64,000 nt of DNA from Ancylobacter novellus (GTDB taxonomy: Bacteria; Pseudomonadota; Alphaproteobacteria; Rhizobiales; Methylopilaceae). Both the position numbers and the translations under genes were made by a program. Under the pieces are notes generated by a model, which made no database searches, was not told where the DNA came from, and saw only the letters and a program-made list of their open reading frames with translations. Below, piece by piece: positions 49,734 to 58,460 of the stretch (its first letter is position 1; each line of letters opens with the position of its first letter). The DNA lies in NCBI GenBank assembly GCA_003241695.1, contig QFPN01000003.1:62001-126000 (forward strand). The letters run 5' to 3'.

Positions 49734-50195
49734 TTATCGCACGCCCATCAGCTTGCCGCTCGCCGCCTCGATGCGGACGCGCGCGACGCGGCCGCCGTCG
49801 TTGAGCAGGGTCAGCTCATAGGCGAGCGCGCCGTTGAAGGTGCAGAGCTTGTAGTCGATGACGTCGCCGTCCCAGGCGCCGCGCGCGGTGCGGAGCGCCT
49901 GCGCGAGCGAGACGGCGCGCTTGGCCGCGATCGCGCCGCGGGCCTCGCGGGCCGACAGGCAGTCCCTGCCTCCGGACGGATCGGCGGCGCGGGCCGCCGC
50001 GCGGGCGCGTTCGAGGCCCTCGTCGCGCTCCGGAGCGGGATCGCGGGCGGCGCGGGGCTCGTCGGGCGTCCGGTCGCGCTGCTCCGACGGACCGGAAGCG
50101 CCCTGCCCGGGCGGGGCGACCATCGGCCGATCCTGCGCCGCGGCGGGCGCCGCCGCCAGAACGAGCGCGAAGACTATGACGCGGGCGATGTGCAT
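49734..50195 (-). CDS. PepSY-domain periplasmic protein upstream of feuPQ
   Basis: A 153-residue precursor: signal peptide HIARVIVFALVLAAAPAAAQ, a charged Pro/Arg-rich linker (about 25-75), then a PepSY-like domain (CLSAREARGAIAAKRAVSL, YKLCTFNGALAYELTLLNDGGRVARVRIEAASGKLMGVR). Its place directly before feuP fits a small periplasmic regulator of the kinase, as FeuN is for FeuPQ in Sinorhizobium; whether it is a FeuN homolog cannot be settled here. ATG 50195 is chosen for the signal peptide. Confidence 0.78.
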   Translation of the reverse strand: MHIARVIVFALVLAAAPAAAQDRPMVAPPGQGASGPSEQRDRTPDEPRAARDPAPERDEGLERARAAARAADPSGGRDCLSAREARGAIAAKRAVSLAQALRTARGAWDGDVIDYKLCTFNGALAYELTLLNDGGRVARVRIEAASGKLMGVR

Positions 50196-50298
50196 GACCC
50201 CTGTGTGCTCGAAACGCTCTGAACCCTCGATGAATGCGGCCGCGCGGGCGGCGCCCCATAGATGGAGGCCGCTCCGGACGCGCCAAGGCTGGGACGCC

Positions 50299-50715
50299 TC
50301 ACCCGCCCGCGCCGCGCCGCCGCCGCTCGATCCTGTCGAGGCGGTCGTTCTCGTAGGCCGACTTGAACTCCGAGAACGTCGCCGCCGACACGGACTGGCG
50401 GGCAATACGCTCAAGGTCGCGTTCGAGCCGCGCGATGGCGTGGTCGATCGGCGCCTTCGCGAGTTCGCCGCCCGCCACCACGATCGCGAGCACCACGCCC
50501 ATCGCCGCCACGATCGTCGGCCAGGGCGTGCGGGAGCGGTCGTCGAGCTTGCCCGAGAGCGAGGCGAGCTGCGCCGAGACCTCGCCGATCCGGCCGGTGA
50601 AAAGCCGGTTGAGGTCGTGGACCCCGCGTTCGAGGCCGTAGACGCGCTGCTCGAGCGCGGCGAGCTTGGCGTCGTCGCGCAGCTCCGACCCCGCCCTGCG
50701 TTCGGCCGCCGTCAC
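50299..50715 (-). CDS. Small coiled-coil membrane protein in the lysis/GTA module
   Basis: 138 residues. An N-terminal coiled coil (about 15-55, LAALEQRVYGLERGVHDLN) and a second helical part (about 88-130) flank one hydrophobic helix (TIVAAMGVVLAIVVAGGELA, about 66-86). This single-anchor coiled-coil form resembles accessory proteins found after phage holins, but I do not recognise a family. Its start codon GTG 50715 overlaps the TGA of the holin-like gene (GTGA), so it is translationally coupled to the lysis genes. It is the last gene of the GTA-linked operon. Confidence 0.7.
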   Translation of the reverse strand: MTAAERRAGSELRDDAKLAALEQRVYGLERGVHDLNRLFTGRIGEVSAQLASLSGKLDDRSRTPWPTIVAAMGVVLAIVVAGGELAKAPIDHAIARLERDLERIARQSVSAATFSEFKSAYENDRLDRIERRRRGAGG

Positions 50716-51086
50716 TTCAGCGGCCGCGTGGTGGTCTCGCGGCCGTACCAGGCGTAGGCGGCGCCGGCGAGGGAGACGAGCGTCGAGACGATCTCGGCCG
50801 CGGCGCTCTCGGCGACGGGGACGCCGAGCGCGCGGCCGAGCGCGACGAGAAGCGGCGCGCCGGCCGCGATCACGACGCCGCGCAGCGTCTGGCTGCCGAA
50901 GCGCGAGACGGGTTCGAGCGCCGGCGCGAGCCTCGGATCCCGCGCGACCTCCTCGGCGAGCGCGCGGGCGTTTGCGAGCGTCCTCCCGGTCGGCTGCGCG
51001 CCGTCGCGGGCCGCGGCCTGAAGGGCGGCGGCGGCCGCCTCGGCCACCGCGGCTTCGAGCTTCGGACGCGTGATGTTGTGGGGCAT
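50712..51086 (-). CDS. Holin-like membrane protein
   Basis: 124 residues. The N-terminal 65 residues are soluble and helical (RPKLEAAVAEAAAAALQAAA). The C-terminal half has two hydrophobic segments, about 66-84 (TLRGVVIAAGAPLLVALGRALG) and 94-114 (AEIVSTLVSLAGAAYAWYGRE). The SxTxxGxxIAxxAPLL ... LxSLAGxxxAxYGR pattern is what I associate with a common phage/GTA holin family. AGGAGG lies at a good distance before ATG 51086. It sits 31 bases after the endolysin gene, completing a lysis pair. Its pore function is inferred. Confidence 0.72.
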   Translation of the reverse strand: MPHNITRPKLEAAVAEAAAAALQAAARDGAQPTGRTLANARALAEEVARDPRLAPALEPVSRFGSQTLRGVVIAAGAPLLVALGRALGVPVAESAAAEIVSTLVSLAGAAYAWYGRETTTRPLK

Positions 51087-51117
51087 GATCGATCCTCCTG
51101 AAGGGTTCGGCGAAAGG

Positions 51118-51801
51118 TCAGGCCTCGTCGCGCGAAGTCGCGCCGCCGGCGGCGACCAGCACGCGGCGGGGCGCAGGCGCGGCGACGGTCGCCGGCCAGC
51201 GGACCGCGATCAGGCGGCGCTTCGCGATCCAGGTCTCGGTGACGGCGTTCGACTGGTTGCCGCCGAGCACGCGGAAGCGGCTCGCGTCCTCGCCGACGTA
51301 GAAGCCGACATGGCCGGCGGTCGGACCGCGTTCGAACACCAGCACGGCGCCCGGCGCAGGCTTCGGCAGCCCCACGCCGAAGCGGGCCCAGCCGCGCGCC
51401 CACAGCGGGTTCGCGGGCAGCGGCTCGTCCGGCAGGGCGGCGGCGAACTGGGCGAACACGAAGGCCCCGCACCACGGGACGTCGTCGTCCGCGTACCACT
51501 CGGCCGCCTTGCGGCCCCATTCGAGGATCTTCGGGTTCGAGCGCGGACCGGCGATCTCGCGCAGCCCCATCCAGCGGCGCGCCTCCGACAGCCAGGAGGG
51601 CTCGCCGTCGCGCGCCGTCCGTCCGTCGGCGGAGGTCAGCGCCGCGCGCGTGAGCGGTCCGACGATCCCGTCCGCCACGAGGCCGCGGGCGGCCTGGAAC
51701 GCCTTCACCGCCGCGATCGTGCGCCGCCCCCAGACGCCGTCGAGCGGCCCCGGATCGAAGCCGAGCGCGGCCAGCCGCCGCTGGATCTCCAGCACCGTCA
51801 T
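51118..51801 (-). CDS. Endolysin: peptidoglycan-binding plus TIGR02594/CHAP-type amidase
   Basis: 227 residues. The N-terminal PG_binding_1 domain (1-56: IQRRLAALGFDPGPLDGVWGRRTIAAVKAFQ) is followed by a papain-like TIGR02594 domain: EARRWMGLREIAGPRSNPKI, catalytic Cys about 111 in VPWCGAFV, and His about 164 in TAGHVGFYVG. GGNQSNAVTETWI supplies the third residue. It should cut peptidoglycan peptide bonds to release particles. There is no signal peptide, consistent with delivery through the adjacent holin. ATG 51801 has GGAGAT upstream. Confidence 0.88.
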   Translation of the reverse strand: MTVLEIQRRLAALGFDPGPLDGVWGRRTIAAVKAFQAARGLVADGIVGPLTRAALTSADGRTARDGEPSWLSEARRWMGLREIAGPRSNPKILEWGRKAAEWYADDDVPWCGAFVFAQFAAALPDEPLPANPLWARGWARFGVGLPKPAPGAVLVFERGPTAGHVGFYVGEDASRFRVLGGNQSNAVTETWIAKRRLIAVRWPATVAAPAPRRVLVAAGGATSRDEA

Positions 51802-51878
51802 GTCGATCTCCGGAAAATGTGAGAACAGATCTTGCGAAAGCTGTGGCGCGCTGGCGGCGCCGGTCTCACACTGGAGAC

Positions 51879-52127
51879 ATGGAAACCACCGTCCGCTGGA
51901 CGATCTTCGCCGGCGCCGTCGCCATCATGTGGACGACGACGGGGTTTGCTTATCTTGTCCTGAGCCGTCTCTACGGATCGATGCAGACGACGGCGGTGAT
52001 GTTTTCCGCCCTCGTGGTCATGTCCTTCGTCACCGCGCTCGCCGCGATCGCCTACGCCGCGCGGCTCGACGAAAAGGCCGACGCCGACGCCGCGTCCCTC
52101 GCCGCGCGGCTCGACCGCAAGCGCTGA
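51879..52127 (+). CDS. Small two-helix membrane protein on the opposite strand
   Basis: 82 residues with two hydrophobic segments (VRWTIFAGAVAIMWTTTGFA, about 5-28, and VMFSALVVMSFVTALAAIAY, about 40-60) and a charged C-terminal tail (ARLDEKADADAASLAARLDRKR). ATG 51879 has GGAGAC immediately upstream. It interrupts the otherwise minus-strand run between the endolysin and DUF2793 genes. I do not recognise it. Good codon use and the membrane pattern suggest a real gene. Confidence 0.55.
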   Translation: METTVRWTIFAGAVAIMWTTTGFAYLVLSRLYGSMQTTAVMFSALVVMSFVTALAAIAYAARLDEKADADAASLAARLDRKR

Positions 52128-52140
52128 CGGCCCGCGCGCG

Positions 52141-53613
52141 TCAGCGCATCGACAGCACCCAGACCTCGCCCCGCGCTCCGTCTCCGCCCTTGCCGGACGA
52201 GAAGCCGTTGCGAGCCGCGCCGCCTCCCCCGCCGGCGCCGCCGGGCGCGCCGCCGTTTCCGCCCGCGCCCCCGTTCGCGGCGGCCGACGCCCCTCCGCCG
52301 CCGCCCGAGCCGCCGCCCGCAAGCGCGTAGCCGCTCGCGGGCGCGGTCCAGTCCGCCCCCGCGGCGCCCGCCGAACCGGCCGCGCCGCCGGACGCCTGCG
52401 TCTGGGCGTTGAACACGATCCCGGACTGGCCGGCGGTTCCGCCCGCGGAGGCGACGTTCGACGCGTCGAGCCCCCCGCCTCCTCCGCCGCCGGACGACAG
52501 GCGGCCGACGCCGTTCCCTCCCGACGCGCCGGCGCCCGTCGCGCCGGCTCCGCCCGAAACGTCGGGCGCCGGCGGGTTGGAGTAATAGCCCTGCTGCGCG
52601 CCCGCGACGCCGCTCGCCGCGCCGCCGCCCGCGCCGCGCTGGCCGGTCGAGCGTCCGGCCCGGAGATAGTCGCCGAAGCTCGTGAGCCCCGCTGAGGTTC
52701 CGTTCGCGCCGTTGGTCGCGGCCGTGGTCTGGGCCGCCGCTCCGGCGCCGCCTCCGCCGATCGTCACCGCGACGGTCGACGTCAGGTCCGCGGCGACGAA
52801 GTCCGCCTCGACATAGGCGCCCGGCGCGCCGCCGCCGCCGCCCGCGGCCGCCGTGGCCGTCGCCCCGACGCGCCCCGACCCGCCGCCTCCGCCCGCCCCG
52901 ACCATCATCACGCGCACCCGCTTCGCCCAGCCAGGCTTCGTCCAGGTTCCGGACGCCGTGAACCGGTCGAGCTGGACGGCCGGGGTGGCGGGCAGCGAGA
53001 CCGCGCCGGTCGCCGGATCGACCGACAGCGCCTCGATCCACGCCGCGCCGTCCGGCGACACCTTGAGGCCGAGCGCGTCCGAGCCCAGCAGGCCGATCTC
53101 CGCCCGCCCCGACCAGCCGTCCTGAAACACGAGGCTCGCGACGTCGCCGGCGGCGGCCTTGTTGAGCTTGACCCGCACGTCCGCGCCGTCATGGGTGAAG
53201 AGCGCGGCCTCCGACGCGACTGCGAGCCGGTTGACGAGGTCGGGCGTCGCGTTGACGCCGAGCGTCGCGAGCGCGTCGAGCAGGCCGATCCAGCCGGATG
53301 GCCCGTAGACCGCAAGCGCGCCGTCTTCGGCCACGAAGGCCAGCCAGCCGGCCCTCGGCGCGACGAAGCTCCACGCGCCGTCGACGAAGCTCGCGATCCG
53401 GCCCGCCATGCCGGCCCAGCCGCCGGCCGCGCCCACGGCTACGATGTGGCGGTCGCCCGCGGCGGGGCTCGCCGGCGGTTCGGTCCGCCCGCGGTCCAGC
53501 ACGGCGATCTGGACGACGGCGTCGAGCCGCGCGAGCGCCTCGTTGACCGTGACGTGCTTCTGCGCCTGCGACGGCGCCAGATAGCCGAGGCCGAGATGCG
53601 GACTGTCGCTCAT
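52141..53613 (-). CDS. DUF2793 protein with polyglycine-rich C-terminal domain (putative spike/adhesin)
   Basis: 490 residues. Residues 1-90 are the DUF2793 domain found in phage/GTA fibre proteins (LGLGYLAPSQAQKHVTVNEALARLDAVVQ, AAGDRHIVAVGAAGGWAGMAGRIASFVDGAW). Residues 100-225 are mixed beta. Residues about 226-490 form a remarkable glycine-rich domain with repeated GAGGGGGSG, GGGGAG and GGAGGNGG blocks. It opens with FTASGTWTKPGWAKRVRVMMVGAGGGGG, the pattern of glycine-rich tail adhesins. It lies downstream of g15, so it probably is a receptor-binding spike. ATG 53613 has GGAGCC upstream. Confidence 0.8.
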   Translation of the reverse strand: MSDSPHLGLGYLAPSQAQKHVTVNEALARLDAVVQIAVLDRGRTEPPASPAAGDRHIVAVGAAGGWAGMAGRIASFVDGAWSFVAPRAGWLAFVAEDGALAVYGPSGWIGLLDALATLGVNATPDLVNRLAVASEAALFTHDGADVRVKLNKAAAGDVASLVFQDGWSGRAEIGLLGSDALGLKVSPDGAAWIEALSVDPATGAVSLPATPAVQLDRFTASGTWTKPGWAKRVRVMMVGAGGGGGSGRVGATATAAAGGGGGAPGAYVEADFVAADLTSTVAVTIGGGGAGAAAQTTAATNGANGTSAGLTSFGDYLRAGRSTGQRGAGGGAASGVAGAQQGYYSNPPAPDVSGGAGATGAGASGGNGVGRLSSGGGGGGGLDASNVASAGGTAGQSGIVFNAQTQASGGAAGSAGAAGADWTAPASGYALAGGGSGGGGGASAAANGGAGGNGGAPGGAGGGGGAARNGFSSGKGGDGARGEVWVLSMR

Positions 53614-53682
53614 GGGCGGCTCCGATGATTGAAGGGCTGCGCAGCGCGCCTCAGAGCGGGAAAGAGAGGTGAGCCCATCAAG

Positions 53683-53779
53683 CCGTCATGCCCGCCGCAG
53701 GCGGGTATCCACGACTTCGGGTCGCGTCGCGCCTTACGATCAAGTCGTGGATACCCGCGCGAAGGCGCGGGCATGACGG
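53683..53779. repeat. Inverted repeat pair (family 4) between g15 and the DUF2793 gene
   Basis: Arm 1 (gtcatgcccgccgcaggcgg, from about 53684, then gtatccacgactt) is the inverted copy of arm 2 (aagtcgtggatacccgcgcg at 53742, then aaggcgcgggcatgac to about 53777). Each arm also contains its own hairpin. The same family recurs at 61055-61150 in this operon. Confidence 0.8.
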
Positions 53780-53808
53780 GGAGAGGGCGGGTCCCAGGTC
53801 ATCAAACT

Positions 53809-56800
53809 TCAGAAGGCGAAGCTCGCGCGGGCCGGCAGTCCCGGCCCGACCGTCTCCGAGATCTGCCGGACCGCGATCTCGATCGCGGCCGGCAGCGCGC
53901 CGAAATCGGCGATCTGGCCGGCGGCCGGATAGAGCGCGGCCGGCGCCGCGACCGAAATCGTGCGGAGCGCCGCGCCGCCGGACAGGATCTCGACCTCGTA
54001 GGCCTCGGCCGTCTCCCCGAGCGGGACCTCGCGGGCGTCGAAGTCGTCGCCGCCGACCCGCGTGCGGCGGATCCAGCCGAAGGCGACGTCTCCCGAGGCA
54101 GGATCGCGCCGCGCCGTCAGCCGCACCGGCGACAGCGGCCGAAGCCCGCGCGCGCCCATGCGCTCGACGCGGCGCGCATAGGTCGGGTCGTCGTGGGAGC
54201 GGGTCGCGGGACCGGCGCGCCAGGCGAGGTCGAGCCCTCGCCGGTCTTCGGAGACCTCGGAAACGCCCACCCGCGCGTCGAGCAGCACGAAGGCCGCGCC
54301 TTCGGGCGTCGGATCGCCGACCGCGTCCTCGGTTCCGAACTGGCCGCGCAGCAGACCCGTCAGCCGCCAGCGTCCCGGCGCGAGCAGCGTCGCGGTCTGG
54401 AACTGCAGCACCTCCCAGACGCCGTCCGGCCCCTTCAGCGCCGCGCGGTTCGAGCCGTTCAGCACGGCCTTCGCGCTCCGGCTTTCGAGAGTCCGGTCGG
54501 GACCGAGCTCGAGCTCGATCGCGTTGACGCGGTCGAAGCGCCCGCTGTCGAAGCGCGGCAGCGGCGCGACGAGCCGCCCGATCGCGGCCGGCCGGCGCAG
54601 GATCTGGTCGAGCGCATAGCCGTCGCCGTCGTCGGAGCGGAACACCGCGGCGGGCGTCCACGGCTTCGACGCCGCCGCGAGGCGCGGCGCGTGCGGCGCC
54701 TCGCCGTCGATTAAGGGCAAGTCCATCACCTCGAACAGCGGCTCGGTCGCGCGGGCGCGGCCCGGCGGCGGCCGGCGCGGCGGCGTGTCCGTCGCGGCGT
54801 CGCGGACGTCCGGATCGGCGCGCGTCGCGCGCACGGGGCGGACATGCTCCTCGCCCACGCTGTCGAGTCTCAGCAGCGTCGTGCGACCCGCGGCCGTGAA
54901 GGAAACGAGGTCGCCCGGCTCCAGCGCGAGCCGGCTCGGCGGCAGCGCGAAAGCGCCGGTCTCGCGCGCGACCGAGGCCTCGATCAGCAGCGCGTCGGCG
55001 AGCGCCTGCGCCTCGCCGCGGTTCAGCGACAGGGCGAAGGAAGCCTCCGCCACCGCCCGGCCCTCGCCCGCGAGCCGCCGCGCCTCGACCGCGCCCTGCC
55101 GGAAGTCCTGGTCGGGATCGATATGGCGCAGCTTCAGCGTCTCGGGGATCTCGGAGGCCTGCGCGCGGACGAGCCGGAACGCCGGCCTGTCGCGCCCCGC
55201 CTCGGCGAGATCGTCGGGTCCCAGCGCCGCGACCGGCGCCTTCGGCCGGTTGGAGATGCGGATGACGTCGCCTTGCGCCGCGGCCTCCGCCCCGAAGGCG
55301 TCGAGCAGCGGCTCGATCGCCTCGCGCGGGCTCATGACGCGGTCGAGCGCATAGCCGCGCACCAGCCCTTCGAGCCCGTCGAGATCGAGCGCCACGCCGA
55401 GCCCGCCGCCGATGTCGCGCACCGTTTCGGCGAGCCCCGCGAAACCGAGCCGCCCGGTGATCCAGTGGCCGAGCCGCCAGTTCGCCGCGTCCGCCCAGAC
55501 GTCGGAGCGCAGCGGGAAGGCCGCGGGCGGACGGGCGTCCCAGGTCCAGACGTGCAGGCGCACGGGATCGATCATCCGCTCGCCCGTGACGGCCGAAACC
55601 GGGTTGCGCCCGTTCGCCGGACGCCAGTGCGAGATCAGCGCCTCGAGCGCCGCGCGCTGTCCGAGGTCGTCGCCGCGCCAGTTCGAGAAATAGGGAAACG
55701 CCGATTCCGACGACTTCGGATCAACGAACACGTTCGGCTGGTTCGCGCCCTTGTCGACCGCCGGGCAGCCGATCTCGCAGAACACGATCGGCTTCGACTG
55801 CGGAACCCAGCCGGTCGCGCCGCCCGAGCGGACGCCTCCCGGCCGGTCGTGATGGGCGTTCTCCCACCAGCTCCGGAAATCCTTGACCCGAAAGACCCAG
55901 TGCTCGCCATGCGCCGCATCGGCGATCGGCGTGCGGATCTGGGCCTCGCGGTCCGGAAGGCCGGCGTAGTACCAGTCGAAGCCCTCGCCGCCCTCGACAT
56001 TGGCGTCGAGATAGGCCGCGTCCCGCAGGCCGCCCCAGCCGGCGAGCGCGTCGAGATGGGCGTCGCCGTCGCGCCAGTCGGCGAGCGGGGCGTAGTTGTC
56101 GATCCCCACGAAGTCGATCGCCGGATCCGCCCAGAGCGGGTCGAGGTGGAAATGAAGATCGTTCGAGCCGTCGTCGGGACGGTGCGGCGGAAACTCGCTC
56201 CAGTCGGCGGCGTAGCCGATCCTGACGTCCGGGCCGAGCATCGTCCGGGCGTCGGCGGCGAGGCCCTTCAGCGCCGCGACCGCCGGATAGGAGCCCGGCG
56301 CGTCGCGGAGCCGCGTCAGCCCGACCATCTCGGTGCCGATCAGGAAGGCGTCCACGCCGCCGGCCTCGGCCGCGAGCCGCGCGCAATGCAGAACGAAGCG
56401 GCGATAGGAGAACTCCGCAGCCGGACCGTTGTAGCGGACCGCCAGAAGATCCTCGCTCCAGCCGAAATTCTCCGGCTCCACGGTCCCGAAGAAGGCCGCG
56501 ACCTCGGGCGCCACGGCCGCGGTCCCGTCGGGCGAGCCGGGCCGCCCCGGCGCCGGGATGCAGGTGATGCGGCCGCGCCAGGGATAGGGCGCCTGCTCGG
56601 CTCCGCCATAGGGGTCCGGCAGGCCGTTTCCTGCGGGCGCGTCCATCATGACGAACGGCGTCAGCATCACCTTGAAGCCGCGCCGCTTCAGTTCGCGGAT
56701 CGCCTGATAGACTGACCTGTCCGACGGCGCGCCGCCGACGCCGGGCGTTCCCGAAATCCGGCTGACGAGCTCCGCGTCGGCGCGCTTCAGGGTCTCGCAG

Positions 56801-57741
56801 CGCCAGTCCCAGGGCCGCGTCTGCTTCGCCCCGTCCTCGACCTTCGGGACGATGCGGCACTCTCCGACGCGCAGGTCCGTGCCGTGCCAGGCGACGATGA
56901 GCGACACCGACCGCAGCTCGGGCGCGACCGTCTCCAGCTCGTCGAGCGAGGCGACGAGGTCGGCGCGGCCGTCCGCAGCGTGGGCGTTCTCCGCTTCCCA
57001 GGCGCCGTAGCCGGCCTCGCGCTCGATCACGTCGGTGGCGTAGGCGAACTCGGAAGCGCCGGGGACCAGCGTCACCCCGGTCAGCAGGTCCTCGAGCGCC
57101 GGTTTCTCCCCCTTCGGCCTGCGGATCACCTCCACGGTGATCTGCGGCACGCGGTTGCCGAAGCGTTCGAGCGGCAGCTCCTCGAAGACGAGATAAGCGA
57201 GGCCGCGATAGGCCGGCGCCCAGTCCGCGCCCTCGACCGCCACGATCTTCGGGTCGGGAAGCTGGTCCTCGGTCCCGCGATAAAGGCGCAGCTCCAGCCC
57301 CTCAACGTCGAGCGGCTCGCCGTCCGCCCAGATGCGGCCGATCCCGTCGATTTCCCCCTCGCAGAGGCCGACCGCGAAGCTCGCATAATAGGAATAGGTG
57401 GTCTGCTTGACCCCGCCGCCCTTGCCGCCGCTGCGCTCCGTCTCCTTGTCCTCGCGCAGCCGCGCGGCCCAGACCACCTGCCCACCGACGCGCATCCGCC
57501 CATAGACGCGCAGCGCCGGCGCGCCCTCGATCGAAGTGGTGACGGACAGGTCCTGCAGGCGCGGGCCGGAGGTCTTGACGGTCGGCGCGAGCAGCGCCTG
57601 GTCGATCGCCGAGCCCGCCAGCCCGCCGATCGCTCCGCCCAGCGCCGCGCCCGAGATCGTCGCGCCGAGGAACGAGAGTCCCGCCGGCAGCAGCGAGCCG
57701 CCGAGCGCGGCGCCGATCGCGGTGAAGGCGAGCACGGCCAT
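53809..57741 (-). CDS. GTA tail tip megatron protein, TIM-barrel-like (RcGTA g15 homolog)
   Basis: 1310 residues. The N-terminal hydrophobic Gly/Ala segment (AVLAFTAIGAALGGSLLPAG) is followed by phage tail hub domains, then the GTA TIM-barrel-like domain from about 370 to 720 (SLIVAWHGTDLRVGECRIVPKV, RGFKVMLTPFVMMDAPAGN, DAFLIGTEMVGLTRLRDAPGSYPA, VGIDNYAPLADWRDGD, KPIVFCEIGCPAVDKGANQPN). The C-terminal half is beta-rich. In RcGTA this protein forms the central baseplate trimer that pierces the envelope. ATG 57741 is chosen; the 84-residue upstream extension only translates a repeat. Confidence 0.93.
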   Translation of the reverse strand: MAVLAFTAIGAALGGSLLPAGLSFLGATISGAALGGAIGGLAGSAIDQALLAPTVKTSGPRLQDLSVTTSIEGAPALRVYGRMRVGGQVVWAARLREDKETERSGGKGGGVKQTTYSYYASFAVGLCEGEIDGIGRIWADGEPLDVEGLELRLYRGTEDQLPDPKIVAVEGADWAPAYRGLAYLVFEELPLERFGNRVPQITVEVIRRPKGEKPALEDLLTGVTLVPGASEFAYATDVIEREAGYGAWEAENAHAADGRADLVASLDELETVAPELRSVSLIVAWHGTDLRVGECRIVPKVEDGAKQTRPWDWRCETLKRADAELVSRISGTPGVGGAPSDRSVYQAIRELKRRGFKVMLTPFVMMDAPAGNGLPDPYGGAEQAPYPWRGRITCIPAPGRPGSPDGTAAVAPEVAAFFGTVEPENFGWSEDLLAVRYNGPAAEFSYRRFVLHCARLAAEAGGVDAFLIGTEMVGLTRLRDAPGSYPAVAALKGLAADARTMLGPDVRIGYAADWSEFPPHRPDDGSNDLHFHLDPLWADPAIDFVGIDNYAPLADWRDGDAHLDALAGWGGLRDAAYLDANVEGGEGFDWYYAGLPDREAQIRTPIADAAHGEHWVFRVKDFRSWWENAHHDRPGGVRSGGATGWVPQSKPIVFCEIGCPAVDKGANQPNVFVDPKSSESAFPYFSNWRGDDLGQRAALEALISHWRPANGRNPVSAVTGERMIDPVRLHVWTWDARPPAAFPLRSDVWADAANWRLGHWITGRLGFAGLAETVRDIGGGLGVALDLDGLEGLVRGYALDRVMSPREAIEPLLDAFGAEAAAQGDVIRISNRPKAPVAALGPDDLAEAGRDRPAFRLVRAQASEIPETLKLRHIDPDQDFRQGAVEARRLAGEGRAVAEASFALSLNRGEAQALADALLIEASVARETGAFALPPSRLALEPGDLVSFTAAGRTTLLRLDSVGEEHVRPVRATRADPDVRDAATDTPPRRPPPGRARATEPLFEVMDLPLIDGEAPHAPRLAAASKPWTPAAVFRSDDGDGYALDQILRRPAAIGRLVAPLPRFDSGRFDRVNAIELELGPDRTLESRSAKAVLNGSNRAALKGPDGVWEVLQFQTATLLAPGRWRLTGLLRGQFGTEDAVGDPTPEGAAFVLLDARVGVSEVSEDRRGLDLAWRAGPATRSHDDPTYARRVERMGARGLRPLSPVRLTARRDPASGDVAFGWIRRTRVGGDDFDAREVPLGETAEAYEVEILSGGAALRTISVAAPAALYPAAGQIADFGALPAAIEIAVRQISETVGPGLPARASFAF

Positions 57742-57826
57742 GGAAATCGGGCCTTTCGAGGGGGAAGCGATCGCATTCGGACGCACACGATCGGGAGCGC
57801 GAACGAGGGCGCCGCGCCTGGCCGCT

Positions 57827-57974
57827 CCCCTCTCCCGCGCGCGGGAGAGGGTAAGGGTGAGGGCCTCTCGCGCCGAACTTTCCGGAAGGAGCCTGTCCGC
57901 TCGGACGGGCGTCGTCCTGAATCCGCAGCGCAAAAGGCCCTCATCCTCACCTTCTCCCGTGAACGGGAGAAGGG
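57827..57974. repeat. Inverted repeat pair (family 5) between g14 and g15
   Basis: cccctctcccgcgcgcggga (from 57827), then gagggtaagggtgaggg, is matched in inverted form by ccctcatcctcaccttctcc and cgtgaacgggagaagggg at 57938-57974. The inner halves are themselves palindromic. It occupies most of the 287-bp gap between g14 and g15; I see no gene in the gap. Confidence 0.78.
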
Positions 57975-58028
57975 GCGGCAGGCGTCGCGCCATGCGCGGT
58001 CGCCCTCAGCTCGACGGGACGGCTCCGC

Positions 58029-58460
58029 TCAGAACCCCGGAAACCGGAACCGCGCCACGGCCCGCCGCTCCCAGACCTCGGGGATCGGCGTCTCGGCGAC
58101 CGCGTGGCCGTCATAGGCGTGGACCATCGCGGCGGGCCCGGTCGCGATCCCGCAATGCTTCGCGACGCCGCCACGCGAAACGCGGAACAGGACCACGTCG
58201 CCCGCCGCGATCCGCTCGCCCGGCGCGGGAACGAGCCACCGTTCCGCCGCCGCGAGCATCAGCTCGCCGGCGCCGTCCTCGGCCCAGCTCCGCGCGTAAG
58301 GCGGCGGCGGCTCGGGCTCGGGGCCGATCAGTTCACGCCAGACGCCCCGCACCACGCCGAGGCAGTCGGCGCCGGCGCCGAGCGCGCTCGCCTGATGGCG
58401 GTAGGGCGTGCCGATCCAGCGCCGCGCCGCGGCCGCCACGCGCTCCGAAGCGTCAGACAA
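58029..58460 (-). CDS. NlpC/P60-type tail peptidase (RcGTA g14 homolog)
   Basis: 143 residues, an NlpC/P60 cysteine peptidase: ARRWIGTPYRHQASALGAGADCLGVVRGVWREL with catalytic Cys about 33, and GGVAKHCGIATG with His about 102; the third polar residue is in VHAYDGHAV. In RcGTA it is a tail component that opens the peptidoglycan of the recipient. The start is TTG 58460 with GGAGG five bases upstream, overlapping the g13 stop by eight bases. An upstream ATG (58538) lies inside g13. Confidence 0.9.
   Translation of the reverse strand: MSDASERVAAAARRWIGTPYRHQASALGAGADCLGVVRGVWRELIGPEPEPPPPYARSWAEDGAGELMLAAAERWLVPAPGERIAAGDVVLFRVSRGGVAKHCGIATGPAAMVHAYDGHAVAETPIPEVWERRAVARFRFPGF

Noticed and set aside
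52200..52900. Tandem DNA repeats (possible CRISPR or satellite) suggested by repetitive GGC-rich sequence
   Set aside because: The repetition follows glycine codons with irregular periods inside one intact reading frame; there are no direct repeats with unique spacers.
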